A DNA stretch of 62,541 bases from assembly GCA_015064745.1 (NCBI GenBank), contig SVRR01000007.1, positions 1-62,541 on the forward strand. The letters are read 5' to 3'. This DNA comes from Oscillospiraceae bacterium. Its GTDB lineage: Bacteria > Bacillota > Clostridia > Oscillospirales > CAG-272. Below the pieces are notes generated by a model. It made no database searches, was not told the DNA's origin, and saw only the letters and a program-made list of their open reading frames with translations. Each line of letters opens with the position of its first letter. Position 1 is the stretch's first letter. Both the position numbers and the translations under genes were made by a program. Below are positions 52,031 through 61,400 of the stretch, in pieces.

Positions 52031-52041
52031 ACGTCCCCCGC

Positions 52042-52668
52042 TTATTCCTCTTCCTTCACGGCGATCAATTCGTGCGCATAGGGAAGCGTCATGATGGCGT
52101 CGCACAAAACGTGCCACTCGGGAAGCTTATGATGGCGTCTCGCGTAGTAAATATTGATCAGCGTCTCGTAGTTCATGGTGACGGTACGCATCTGGTGGTA
52201 AGAGGAGGGGAGAAGCTGGATCATGTCGTCCCAATAGGCGCGGTCCTTCGTCTCAAGATACTTTTGTCTTTGCTCTTCAAGCACGGCGATCACAGCGTCA
52301 AGCGCCGCGAGTGCCTTTTCGCTCATACGGTCACAGGAGAAATCCTCGCGGGAAAATTCCTTTGCCTGTATTTTGTGCATGGTAGAGGTGGAATTGGCGA
52401 CCGTTGCCACCTTGTAGGTGTCAAACTCCTTCCACCAGTAAAGGGGAGCCGTAATATCAACGGAAATGAATATTTGACGCAAATATTTGCGGTGGTCGCT
52501 GCCCGCCTTGGCAAGGCGCACAGCAAGAGAGAGGTCGTTCTCACCGAGGACATAATTTCCTTTTTCGTCGTAATAGCTGTCGGAGCGATCCCAGCTGTTC
52601 ATGGGATTGCGCGCGCCGCGTATCGCGTTTTCAAAATTCATAGCTACGAGCTTTTCTACCTTGATCAT
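52042..52668 (-). CDS. Conserved hypothetical protein
   Basis: A 208-residue soluble protein. Blocks that look strongly conserved are FENAIRGARNPMNSWDRSDSYY at 12-33, AGSDHRKYLRQIFISVDITAPLYWWKEFDTYKVATVANSTSTMHK (55-100) and the C-terminal NYETLINIYYARRHHKLPEWH. Similar proteins occur in gut Firmicutes and in phages, to my memory, without a known function. The density of Trp, Tyr, His and Arg in the central part recalls flavin-dependent thymidylate synthase (ThyX)-like proteins, but the ThyX motif RHRxxSxNExSxR is not present, so I make no enzyme call. It starts a transcript with pth, mfd and the foldase-like gene. Confidence 0.75.
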   Translation of the reverse strand: MIKVEKLVAMNFENAIRGARNPMNSWDRSDSYYDEKGNYVLGENDLSLAVRLAKAGSDHRKYLRQIFISVDITAPLYWWKEFDTYKVATVANSTSTMHKIQAKEFSREDFSCDRMSEKALAALDAVIAVLEEQRQKYLETKDRAYWDDMIQLLPSSYHQMRTVTMNYETLINIYYARRHHKLPEWHVLCDAIMTLPYAHELIAVKEEE

Positions 52669-52702
52669 TGTCGTCCCCCACTTTACATGAAGTATTTATT
52701 TA

Positions 52703-52731
52703 ATAATACCATGAAAAGCGGGGTGTGTCAA
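52703..52731 (-). promoter_or_regulatory. Promoter of the hypothetical-pth-mfd-foldase operon
   Basis: TTGACA at 52731-52726, 17 bases, TATTAT at 52708-52703 on the minus strand. It lies between spoIIE and the operon, so these genes need not depend on sporulation. Confidence 0.85.
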
Positions 52732-52767
52732 GAGGTTTTTTCTTTCGGCTCCTCGTTTCGCGCCGTT

Positions 52768-55152
52768 TTATTTTTCTTTTGTGGCAAAGATGCGCAAAAC
52801 AAGCGCCGTTTTATCGTCCTTTGACGCGCACCGCGCGACCGCCTCCTCCACGACCGCCTTGGCAAGCCAAGCGCTCTCCGCGCGGCGCGCAAGGATATCC
52901 TTCAACCAGCCGCCGTCCTCGCTTTCGCCCAAAACGCCGTCCGAGAGCAGAACAAGAATATCCCCCGCGCGCACCTCAAAGCTTGCCTCCTCGCTGTCGA
53001 CGATACGCAAAAGTCCGAGCGGAATGGTGCGTGAGCGAATGCGAAAGAGGGCACCGTCCCTGTAAACGAAGGAAGCGGCGGCACCGCTTTTGAGAAATCC
53101 CGCCCGCCCCTCGTAGAGATCAAGTGACAAAAGGTCGAACGCCACCGAGCATTCCTCCTCGGAGGAGCAAATAACGTTGTTTAAAAGGGCAAGCGCGACC
53201 TGTCGCCCCACCCCCGCCGAAAGAAGCGAGGAAAGGATCGAAACGGCAAGCGACGCCGTTTGTGCGGCGCGCACCCCCCGTCCCATACCGTCCGAGAGTA
53301 AGGCGTACACCAAGCCGTTTTCATTTTCAAACGTCGCCGCCGCGTCGGCGGCGCATTCGTCCTCTCCGCCTGCCGCCGTATAGAGCCCCCCCTCCGAGCA
53401 AAAGAGGCGGCGGCTTTCGGTGTGGGCACAAAGCTTTCCCTCCTCGTAAGAAAAACGAAGCCCCGTGACACTCTTTCCGCACACACGGACACAGGCGTCC
53501 TCTACCCATTCGCCCTCAACGCTTTTTCCGTCCTTTCCGCAGAGTGCCGTAAGACGAATGCGTTTGTGCCGTTCCCCAAGCACGGTAATGCCGTCGGCGA
53601 CGATGCCGTAGCCCGCCAAGGCCTCAGCAAGCGCTGTTTCCGCTTCGACGTTTCTTTCTCTCTCCGCCGCACGGGCACGCGTGACCTCCTTTAACATTTC
53701 GGCAAGAAGCGCGTAATCGGTGGAAAGCGCGCCCTTCGCGCCTCCCTGTCTTTTTTTGTGTCCCAGCCTTGCCGTCTCGCGGCGGATCTCCTCCAGCATT
53801 TTACCATAGCCCTCACAAGGGCTGCTCGTGCCGCAGGGAACGCCCTCACCGAGGGAAAGCCTGAGGATCGCGGATCTTAATGTCTGCCAAACGTCGTCGC
53901 TCTCGTTGCATCCGCCGTCGGCAGGACAGCGACGGCATATTTTTTCCTTGGCGTGCACACAAATATCCTCATATTCCTCTGGGGTGAGCGTTTTTTCTCT
54001 GGTTGCCGCCGCCCGCAATTCCTCGGAAACGGCAGAAAGCGCCCCCGAAAGGCAAGCAAGGCTTTTCTCCTCGGGTGTCTCCTCTTCCTTGTTCGGGGGG
54101 ACCTCTGTGAAAAAGCGCTGTCCCTCCTCACGCGAAAGACGGGAAAGAGGCACCCAAAGCAAAAGGGAGGTCACCGTCATTTCGGGCACGACGGCAAGAA
54201 AGCCGGAGAGTCCTCCCGCATAAGCGGCATATCCGCCGCCCGCAAGCACCGCCGCCGCGAGGGAAAGCGGCATTCCGATGCCGCCGTACAGACCGGAAAG
54301 AAGACCGAGAAGCCCATAAGCCGGCAGGTAAAGAACTTCCCCCGAAAGTGCCGTGAGAAGACCCACGACACATCCCTTCGCCGCGCCGTAGCGTCTTGCG
54401 GTAAAAAGGGTGAAAGCGACGACAGCACACGAGGAAAGGGAGATTCCAAAGAAGTAATACGGGGAAAGCGCAAACGCCGTGACGAAAAGCAAGGACACCC
54501 CGCCAAGGGATAAAAGATGCGGCGCGTGCGTCCCGAAATAAGGCGACACCGTAGGCGCTTCCTTGCCGATGAGGGCGCGAAGAGTCCTTCCCTGCGCCGT
54601 GAAAAACGAAAACGAAAGCGTGCATAACGGCAAAAGGAATACCGCCCCCGCCGCGAACAAAACGGTATAGTTGTGTACACCGAACAGGATCAGCTCGTAA
54701 AGCGCCATTCCGACACCGAGAATCAAGGCGCCCATCGCGCGCAGGGCGGGCTCCTCCTCAAAAAACGCGGGGCTTTGGGGAAAATGGCGGCGCTCCTTGG
54801 GGTAAGACGCCCAAAGGCGGTACAAAAACGCTAAAATATGTAACGCAAGATACAAAACTCCCGCATCCCCCAAGAAGGTGCATCCGACGGCGGCACCCAA
54901 AAGTAGAGGGAGTGTCCGCCTTGACGCGGCAAAAATAAGAGCGAGAGAAAAGGGATAAACGCCGAAGGCGGCGTGACGCATGGCAAAAAGGCAACACAGC
55001 CCGCCGAATATGAGATCCAAAACGATCTCTCCATTCCTCTCTCTCCTTCTTTCGAGCCCCTCTGCAAGAGCTTGTCCGAAAAGCACCCGTCTCCGCCGTG
55101 GCACACAAACCTCGGTGGAAAGGGCGGTGCTTTTTTGTTCTTCCCTATTCAT
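52768..55152 (-). CDS. spoIIE: Stage II sporulation protein E (membrane PP2C phosphatase)
   Basis: Dephosphorylates the anti-sigma-factor antagonist SpoIIAA and so activates sigma-F in the forespore. The 794-residue protein has an N-terminal region with about ten membrane segments (40-330), a central regulatory region with many cysteines around 395-425 (CRRCPADGGC), and a C-terminal PP2C-type phosphatase with LLSDGMGRGVRAAQTA near 610, LDLYEGRAGFLKSGAAASF and LLSDGVLGE. Order and length match Bacillus subtilis SpoIIE (827 residues). This is the main sign that the organism can form spores. AAAGGATG precedes the ATG; the promoter at 55265 has wide spacing. Confidence 0.93.
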   Translation of the reverse strand: MNREEQKSTALSTEVCVPRRRRVLFGQALAEGLERRRERNGEIVLDLIFGGLCCLFAMRHAAFGVYPFSLALIFAASRRTLPLLLGAAVGCTFLGDAGVLYLALHILAFLYRLWASYPKERRHFPQSPAFFEEEPALRAMGALILGVGMALYELILFGVHNYTVLFAAGAVFLLPLCTLSFSFFTAQGRTLRALIGKEAPTVSPYFGTHAPHLLSLGGVSLLFVTAFALSPYYFFGISLSSCAVVAFTLFTARRYGAAKGCVVGLLTALSGEVLYLPAYGLLGLLSGLYGGIGMPLSLAAAVLAGGGYAAYAGGLSGFLAVVPEMTVTSLLLWVPLSRLSREEGQRFFTEVPPNKEEETPEEKSLACLSGALSAVSEELRAAATREKTLTPEEYEDICVHAKEKICRRCPADGGCNESDDVWQTLRSAILRLSLGEGVPCGTSSPCEGYGKMLEEIRRETARLGHKKRQGGAKGALSTDYALLAEMLKEVTRARAAERERNVEAETALAEALAGYGIVADGITVLGERHKRIRLTALCGKDGKSVEGEWVEDACVRVCGKSVTGLRFSYEEGKLCAHTESRRLFCSEGGLYTAAGGEDECAADAAATFENENGLVYALLSDGMGRGVRAAQTASLAVSILSSLLSAGVGRQVALALLNNVICSSEEECSVAFDLLSLDLYEGRAGFLKSGAAASFVYRDGALFRIRSRTIPLGLLRIVDSEEASFEVRAGDILVLLSDGVLGESEDGGWLKDILARRAESAWLAKAVVEEAVARCASKDDKTALVLRIFATKEK

Positions 55153-55232
55153 AAAACATCCTTTCTCCGCAAACGCGGTGCCTCTTTATGAGGTCTTTTC
55201 CGTTAGCTGGGCAAGAGCGAAAGTCCAAATAC

Positions 55233-55265
55233 AGTCTAGCGCGAAAAAAGCGCAAATACTGTCAA
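55233..55265 (-). promoter_or_regulatory. Candidate Spo0A-type promoter of spoIIE with 21-base spacer
   Basis: A perfect -35 TTGACA (55265-55260) is followed not at 17 but at 21 bases by TAGACT (55238-55233). Bacillus subtilis spoIIE and spoIIG promoters are known for 21-22-base spacing and need of Spo0A. The sequence CGTCGGAAAA upstream resembles a Spo0A box only partly. Confidence 0.5.
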
Positions 55266-55347
55266 AGGAAGGAACGAGAGAAAGGGTTTTTTTTGCCGTT
55301 TTCCGACGCAAGCCCGTCGTTTTTTCGCGAACACGGAAGAAAAAGGA

Positions 55348-55376
55348 AAAAGCGGAGGCGTCTTCCCCGCTTTTTG
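55348..55376. other. Hairpin with T run in the spoIIE-alr divergent region
   Basis: AAAAAGCGG (55348-55356) / CCGCTTTTT (55368-55376). It lies between divergent genes, so a terminator function would concern only the alr leader; no clear alr promoter is visible. The remaining bases of the 310-base gap hold no gene I can support. Confidence 0.5.
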
Positions 55377-55462
55377 CGATATTTTTTTGCCCAAAGAGTT
55401 CTTTTTTTCGCCTTGCGCGCATACCGTCCTAAGGGTTTTTACAGCCAAAAAAGGAGACATTC

Positions 55463-56557
55463 ATGCCAAAGCTCTATCTTTCCGCCGAAGCACTCACAAG
55501 CAACTACCGCTTGCTTAAAGAAAAAACGAACGGCACGCTCATCCCCGTCTTGAAGGCAGACGCCTACGGACACAGCGCACCCTTCGTCCTTCCCACCCTA
55601 TACGTCGAGGGAGCAGAGCTTTTCGCCGTCGCCTGCGCGCACGAGGCGAAGGAACTGCTTGAACTTATAGAAAAAAGTAAACCTTCGTTTGCAAAAACAA
55701 GGATTTTGATTATGGGAGCCGTCGAGGAGAAAGCACTCTTCTCACTGCTCTGCCCTCACGTGATCCTTTCCGTTCACTCCCCCGAATACGCGCGCCGTCT
55801 CTCGCGCGCCGTGGAACGCTTAAAGGCATCCTGTCTTCTGCCCGAACGCTTTTTGTTGCCCGTACAATTAAAGCTTGAAACGGGAATGTACCGTCTCGGA
55901 CTTCGTAGCGCGGCGAGTGTACGGAGTGTCTTGTGTCTTCCCCATCTTCACGTTGAGGGAGTTTATTCCCATCTCGCGCACGCCGCCGACCGAAACCGTA
56001 CCGAGGAGCAGCGCCGCCATTTTCTTTCCTTTCTTCCGCTGCTCCCCGACGGGCTGTTCACGCATCTTTCGGCAAGCGAGGGGTTGTTGCGGTACGGCGA
56101 TCTTTCTCTGTGCGGTGCGCGTGCGGGACTTGCCCTTTACGGTGTCGCGCCCGTCGGTGTCGCATCCCCTCTTTCTCCCGTGATGCGCTTCTGCGCGCGC
56201 GTGCTCTCTGTATTTACAGCAAAAAGAGGAGCCCACGTGGGTTACGGAAGCATTCGCACCGACAAAAAGCGAAGACTTGCCGTTCTTGACGCAGGCTACG
56301 CCGATGGGATTCCGCCTCACGCGGGGAACGGCGGCCGAATACTGCTGAACGGACGCCCCTGCCCCTTCTTTGGTGCCGTATGCATGGACAGAAGCACCGT
56401 GGACATTGAAGACACACCTCTAAACGAGGGCGACGAGATCACCCTTTTCGGAGAAAAAGCAGGGGATACCGCCGCCTTCGCCGCGGCGGCAGGCGTTTCG
56501 CCTTACGTTCTCCTCTCTTTGCGAAGCGCGCGTACAGAGCGTGTATTCCTTCCGTAG
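55463..56557 (+). CDS. alr: Alanine racemase
   Basis: A pyridoxal-phosphate enzyme that makes D-alanine for peptidoglycan; spore formers often have a second copy for spores. The 364-residue protein has the cofactor lysine K31 in VLKADAYGH, the second catalytic tyrosine near residue 260 in VGYGSIRT, and the C-terminal CMDRSTVDI. The TGM..LGL block near 140 is present. GGAGAC precedes the ATG. Length is normal. Downstream is a strong terminator. Position next to spoIIE on the other strand is not informative about which isozyme it is. Confidence 0.94.
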   Translation: MPKLYLSAEALTSNYRLLKEKTNGTLIPVLKADAYGHSAPFVLPTLYVEGAELFAVACAHEAKELLELIEKSKPSFAKTRILIMGAVEEKALFSLLCPHVILSVHSPEYARRLSRAVERLKASCLLPERFLLPVQLKLETGMYRLGLRSAASVRSVLCLPHLHVEGVYSHLAHAADRNRTEEQRRHFLSFLPLLPDGLFTHLSASEGLLRYGDLSLCGARAGLALYGVAPVGVASPLSPVMRFCARVLSVFTAKRGAHVGYGSIRTDKKRRLAVLDAGYADGIPPHAGNGGRILLNGRPCPFFGAVCMDRSTVDIEDTPLNEGDEITLFGEKAGDTAAFAAAAGVSPYVLLSLRSARTERVFLP

Positions 56558-56574
56558 CCATCAAAAAGAAAGAA

Positions 56575-56603
56575 ACCGCCGCACCTTTCGGTGCGGCGGT
56601 TTT
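56575..56603. terminator. Terminator between alr and the YgjV-like gene
   Basis: ACCGCCGCACC / GGTGCGGCGGT, 11-bp perfect stem with loop TTTC and TTT after it. Serves the convergent gene on the minus strand as well. Confidence 0.9.
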
Positions 56604-56610
56604 GTAAATG

Positions 56611-57180
56611 TTAGTTTGATTTTTGCTTGTTTTTTCTCCTGAAAATACCCTTCCCCCATACGTGATACCGAAGGATAGAGACAATGTTTGCGCCAAGCTC
56701 AAATGCGTAAGCAAGCATGGCAAAAAGGGCAGCGTCCGTCAAAAGATTAAAGAGAACGGAAAGCGCCGTGGGAATAAGCATCAAAAACCGCACAAGGGTA
56801 AGGTTGCGGACGCGAAAGATAAATGCGTAGCAAACGAGACCGGCGAGACAAAGAACGTCAAGCGGGTCCGAGGTTCCGAGAATGACAAAATTCACGATAA
56901 AATAAGAAGCCAGCGTCATGCCGGACAGCAAAAAGCAAAGGTAAAGCGGGGCGAGCTTCCCTCTTTTCTCGTACGCGAAAAAAACGAGCGCGCGCATAAG
57001 CCCGATGGCAAGCCCCACCATGGCAAAGAATTGCGCGGTAAAGAAATACGAAACGATGAGAAAGACGATGCAAAGCGACTGAAAAAGCAAAAAGCGCTCC
57101 TTTTTTCTCGTAAAATAAGAAAGCACCACGAGAAGCATGGCAATAAAGCTTGCTATCAGCGCGAGAGCTTGATTTTCCAC
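56611..57180 (-). CDS. YgjV family inner-membrane protein, GTG start
   Basis: A 189-residue membrane protein with about six or seven hydrophobic segments starting at residue 7. Its pattern (LIASFIAMLLVVLSYFTRKKERFLLFQSL at the start, AMVGLAIGLMRALVFF in the middle, ILRYHVW near the end) fits the YgjV family, whose function is unknown. The start is GTG at 57180, six bases after AAGAGGT. Single gene, convergent with alr. The bases between 57181 and the truB promoter at 57413 hold no gene I can support. Confidence 0.75.
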   Translation of the reverse strand: MENQALALIASFIAMLLVVLSYFTRKKERFLLFQSLCIVFLIVSYFFTAQFFAMVGLAIGLMRALVFFAYEKRGKLAPLYLCFLLSGMTLASYFIVNFVILGTSDPLDVLCLAGLVCYAFIFRVRNLTLVRFLMLIPTALSVLFNLLTDAALFAMLAYAFELGANIVSILRYHVWGKGIFRRKNKQKSN

Positions 57181-57412
57181 GGTATGACCTCTTTTCGACG
57201 TAATACGGCAATTTTAGCATATTATTTTCGAAAAAGCAAGAGGTTTTTGTGATAATTTGTGATAAAGCAAAGCACAACAAAAAGCGTGAAAAAAGACAAA
57301 AAAGACCTTTTCATTTTTTCTCCCTTCCAAAAGCAAGAAGCGTGTCGTTTGTTATTGCCTTCATTACTCTGGATTCTAGCAGAAACCGAAAAAATGTCAA
57401 CCAAGTAACGTC

Positions 57413-57442
57413 TTGACAAAAGCTGCTTTTTGGGTGTATAAT
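57413..57442 (+). promoter_or_regulatory. Promoter of truB-addA
   Basis: TTGACA (57413-57418), 18 bases, TATAAT (57437-57442). Both boxes are consensus. The truB start follows 40 bases later. Confidence 0.88.
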
Positions 57443-57481
57443 AATGTATCAAACAAAAAAACGCCAAACAAGGAGAAAAGC

Positions 57482-58381
57482 ATGGCTTGCGGTCTTTTTT
57501 TGCTGTATAAGGAACAGGGCATGACGTCCCAAACGGCAGTCAAGCGGGTCTCCCGCCTGTTTGGCGGCGAAAAAACGGGGCATACGGGCACGCTTGACCC
57601 GCTCGCTGAGGGCGTGCTTCCCGTGCTGGTCGGCAGAGCCGTCAAGGCAAGCGAATTTCTCTTGACGGGAGAAAAGGAATACATCGCTCACCTGCGTCTC
57701 GGTGTCCGTTCGGATACCGAGGATATTACGGGCACCATCACACCGTCGGGCGTTCCCCTTCCCAAAGAAGTCGAGGTCCTTTCGGTGCTTGACCGCTTTC
57801 GCGGTGAAATTTTACAAACGCCCCCTATGTATTCCGCTTTGAAGGTGGGGGGAAAGAAGCTGTGCGACCTTGCGCGCACAGGCAAAACGGTAGAAAGAGA
57901 GGCACGCCCCATTACCGTCTACCGTCTGGATGCCGAGCGTCTTTCCGACGAGGAATACCGTCTTTTTGTCCATTGCTCCAAGGGCACCTATATCCGCACG
58001 CTGTGCGCCGACATCGGTGACGCGCTCGGCACGGGTGCTGTGATGAGCCGTCTTTTACGCGCCGAGGCGGCAGGCTATCCCCTTGAAAAATGTCTGACTC
58101 TCGCGCAGCTGGAAGCAACACCTCCCGAGGAAAGAGAAGGGCTTCTCATCCCTCTTTCCGAGATCTTTGCCTCTTTTCCCAAGGTAACGCTCCCCCCTTT
58201 TTTTGCCCGCCTTGCCCTCTCGGGCGCCCCCATCTATCAAAAAAAGATCGGCACGTCGTTTGAAAACGGCACCGTCGTCGCCCTTTACGACGGCGAAGGC
58301 TTCTTTGCCTTGGCGGAGGCCGTCGAAAACGACGAAAACGAGCGCGTTTTGCGCTCCTTGCGCCTCTTCCGCATTTCTTAA
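57482..58381 (+). CDS. truB: tRNA pseudouridine-55 synthase
   Basis: Makes pseudouridine 55 in the T-loop of all elongator tRNAs. The 299-residue protein starts GLFLLYKEQGMTSQTAVKRV, has the catalytic aspartate in GHTGTLDPLAEGVLPV (about residues 34-49), then EKEYIAHLRLGVRSDTEDITG and CSKGTYIRTLCADIG. The start at 57482 follows AAGGAGA; the longer frame begins inside the promoter. It lacks the usual rbfA and ribF neighbours and instead precedes addA by 23 bases. Confidence 0.95.
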   Translation: MACGLFLLYKEQGMTSQTAVKRVSRLFGGEKTGHTGTLDPLAEGVLPVLVGRAVKASEFLLTGEKEYIAHLRLGVRSDTEDITGTITPSGVPLPKEVEVLSVLDRFRGEILQTPPMYSALKVGGKKLCDLARTGKTVEREARPITVYRLDAERLSDEEYRLFVHCSKGTYIRTLCADIGDALGTGAVMSRLLRAEAAGYPLEKCLTLAQLEATPPEEREGLLIPLSEIFASFPKVTLPPFFARLALSGAPIYQKKIGTSFENGTVVALYDGEGFFALAEAVENDENERVLRSLRLFRIS

Positions 58382-58404
58382 ATCGCAAAACGAAAGGAGC
58401 ACCC

Positions 58405-61400
58405 ATGGCTCAAAAACGCACTCCCACCCCCGAGCAGCAAAGGGTCATTGATCTTTGCGACCGTACCGTGCTCCTTTCCGCCGCCGCGGGCTCGGGAAAA
58501 ACGGCAACGCTTACCGAGCGTCTGATCCGAATGATCACGCGCGAAAACGAGCCGCTTGACGTCACCCGTATGCTGGTGGTGACCTTCACCCGTGCCGCCG
58601 CCGAGGAGCTTCGCACCCGCATTTCCGAAGCGCTTTCGGAGGCAGCGGCCGCACGTCCTGCCGACCGCCGTCTCGCAAGACAGCTGCTTCTTTTGCCTAC
58701 CGCGCGCATCCGCACCATCGACGCCTTCTGCAACGATCTCGTCAAGGGACACACCGAAGCCCTTGGCATTTCCCCTCTCTACCGCATCGCGGACGAAGCG
58801 GAGATCGACCTCATCGGCATTTCGCTTCTCGACGATCTGATTGAGGACGCGTACAGCGGCACATACGCACCAGAGGGATTGGACATTGCCCTGCTCGTCG
58901 AGATCGCCGAAACGGTCAAGGGCAGCGGAACGCTTGCCACCACGCTCTACAATCTTTATAAAAGCCGCTTGCACGGCATAAGAGAGGGTGTTCGCCGTCT
59001 TTCGCTGGGTGCCGAGACCTTAGAAAGGGAAGCAGCCCTTCCCTTCTTTCAAACGAGAGCAGGCAGCGCGCTTGCCGCGCATTACAAGGAGACCGCAGAA
59101 AGCAGGCACGCGCTGCTTCTGGCGGCGGGCGACGCGGTGCTTACCCGCTTTGGGGCGAACAACCCTATTTTTAAGACCCTCGCTCCCCGCTTCTACTACC
59201 TTCTTTCCACACTAAACGAGATCGCCGATTCGTGCGATGCGTCCTACGAGGCGCTCACGGAGCTTTCTCATGCGTACGCCCTTCCCAAGGTCTCCCCCTG
59301 TCCGCGCGGCTACGAATACGAAAAGGAGGAAGCCCTTTTTAAAAAGCTCATCGGAGACACGGACAGCGCGGTAAAAGAGATCTTCTCCGCCCTCGCGTGG
59401 AAAAAAGACGATCTCCGTTATGCCTTTCTCCGTTCCTCGCTCGTATCACGCTCACTCTTTCTGTTGCTTTCGGAATTTGAAGCACGCTTTCTTGCCGAAA
59501 AGAAGCGCCGCGCCCTTTGCGATTATAGCGATATCGCGGGCTACGCCTACGAGCTTCTCATAAACGAGGACGGCACGCCCACCCCGCTTGCTCTGGAAAT
59601 GAGGGGCGCGTTTGACGCTGTCTGCATCGACGAATACCAAGACGTCAACGAGACCCAGCACCGTATCTTTGAGGCGATCTCGACCGAAAGAAATCGCTTC
59701 ATGGTCGGGGACATCAAGCAAAGCATCTACGCCTTCCGCGGTGCCGTGCCCGATATTTTCGGACGTCTGCGCGCCTCCTTTCCCGCCCCCGAGGCAGAGG
59801 AAGACCGCGCCGTTTTGTATTTGACCCGCAACTTTCGCTCCGAGGAGTCCGTCATCTCCTTCGCGAACGGCGTCTTTGATTTTCTCTTTCCCATCGTCGG
59901 AGATGCCATCGGATACGTGAAGGAGGACCGTCTCTATACCGAAAAGGAAAAGGGTGCCGCGCCTGTACCCACCTTTTACCTCATGGAAAAGGAAAGCAAA
60001 AAAAGGAGCGCCCTCGACGGGGAGGCGGACGAGCCTCGCTTGAAGACCGAGGACGGGCTGATCGCCGAAAAGGTGCTCTCGCTCCTCTCGCACGGCAAAA
60101 AAAAGGACGGCACACCTGTGCGCCCCTCGGATATCGCCATTCTCACAAGAGAATATCCGTATGAGCTTATTGAAACGCTGCGGACACACGGCGTTCCCCT
60201 CAAAACAAGAGACAAGACCGACTTTTTCTCCCGCTCCGAGATCCTGCTCGCGCTTTGTCTTTGCCATGCCGTCAACAATCCGCACAGAGACGTCTATCTC
60301 GGCGGTCTTTTACGGTCTCCCCTTTACGGCTTCACCTTAGACGAGCTGGTTTCCATTCGTGCCGAAGCCGCGCAGGGCTCTCTCTTTGACGCTCTCGTTT
60401 TACACGGGGACACGCATCCCGAGGACGAAAAGACATACCGCTTACGAAGCGACCTTGCGCGCTTCCGCGCCATGGCGGAAAACGCCCCCTCTCACCGCCT
60501 TATCCGCACCATGTTCAGAGAGGTCGGCATCTACGCCGCCACCGATGATTGCGGCAGAGCCAATCTGCGCGCCTTCTACGAGCTGGCACGCACCTACGAG
60601 GGCTCCTCCTTCCGCGGGCTTTACCGCTTCCTTGACCGCGTGCGCGAAATGACCGCGCACGGCAAGGGGATGCCCGAACGCGATACGGGAGACGAGGAAG
60701 CGGTCACCGTTTCCACCATTCACGCCTCCAAGGGACTTGAATATCCCGTTTGTATCCTCGCTCATACCGGAAAGGAATTAAAAAAAGCGGACGCGGGCGC
60801 CTTCCTTTTTTCGGAAGAGCTTGGCGTCGTTTCTCCCATTCCCGACGAAAGCGGCAATGCCCTTTATACGACACCGCTCGTTTCAGCGCATGCCGTAATC
60901 AAGAAAAAAAGGGAGCTTGAAGAGGCGGTACGCGTCCTCTACGTCGCCCTTACCCGTCCGAAAGAACAGCTTTACGTCTTCTCCTCTACTCAAAGAAAGC
61001 TGACCGAACGATTGCTCGACGAGGTGGCTTGCTTGCGCCTTTCTCCCACCCCACACGCGCTTCACGACTACGCCTCGTATGCCGTCTGGATGCTGGCGGC
61101 GCTGGGGGACTCCCCCTCGCTCTTCCGTCTCGTCTCGCTCGAAGCGCCTTACACCTTGGAGGACGCGCCCGTAGGCGAAAGAAAAGAGGCGGAAGCGAAA
61201 AGCGAACCCCCGCCGCCTCCCACCCAAGCGACACTTGCCGCCTTGCGTGAAAAATATCTCTCTCGCTTCTCCTTCGTTTATCCGCACGAAAGGGAAACGC
61301 GCTTGCCTGCCAAGCTCTCCGTCTCCGCGCTCTATCCCGGCGTGCTGGACGAGCTTACGGCGCGCTCACCCTTTGATCCCTCCGCGGACGACACCGAGAA

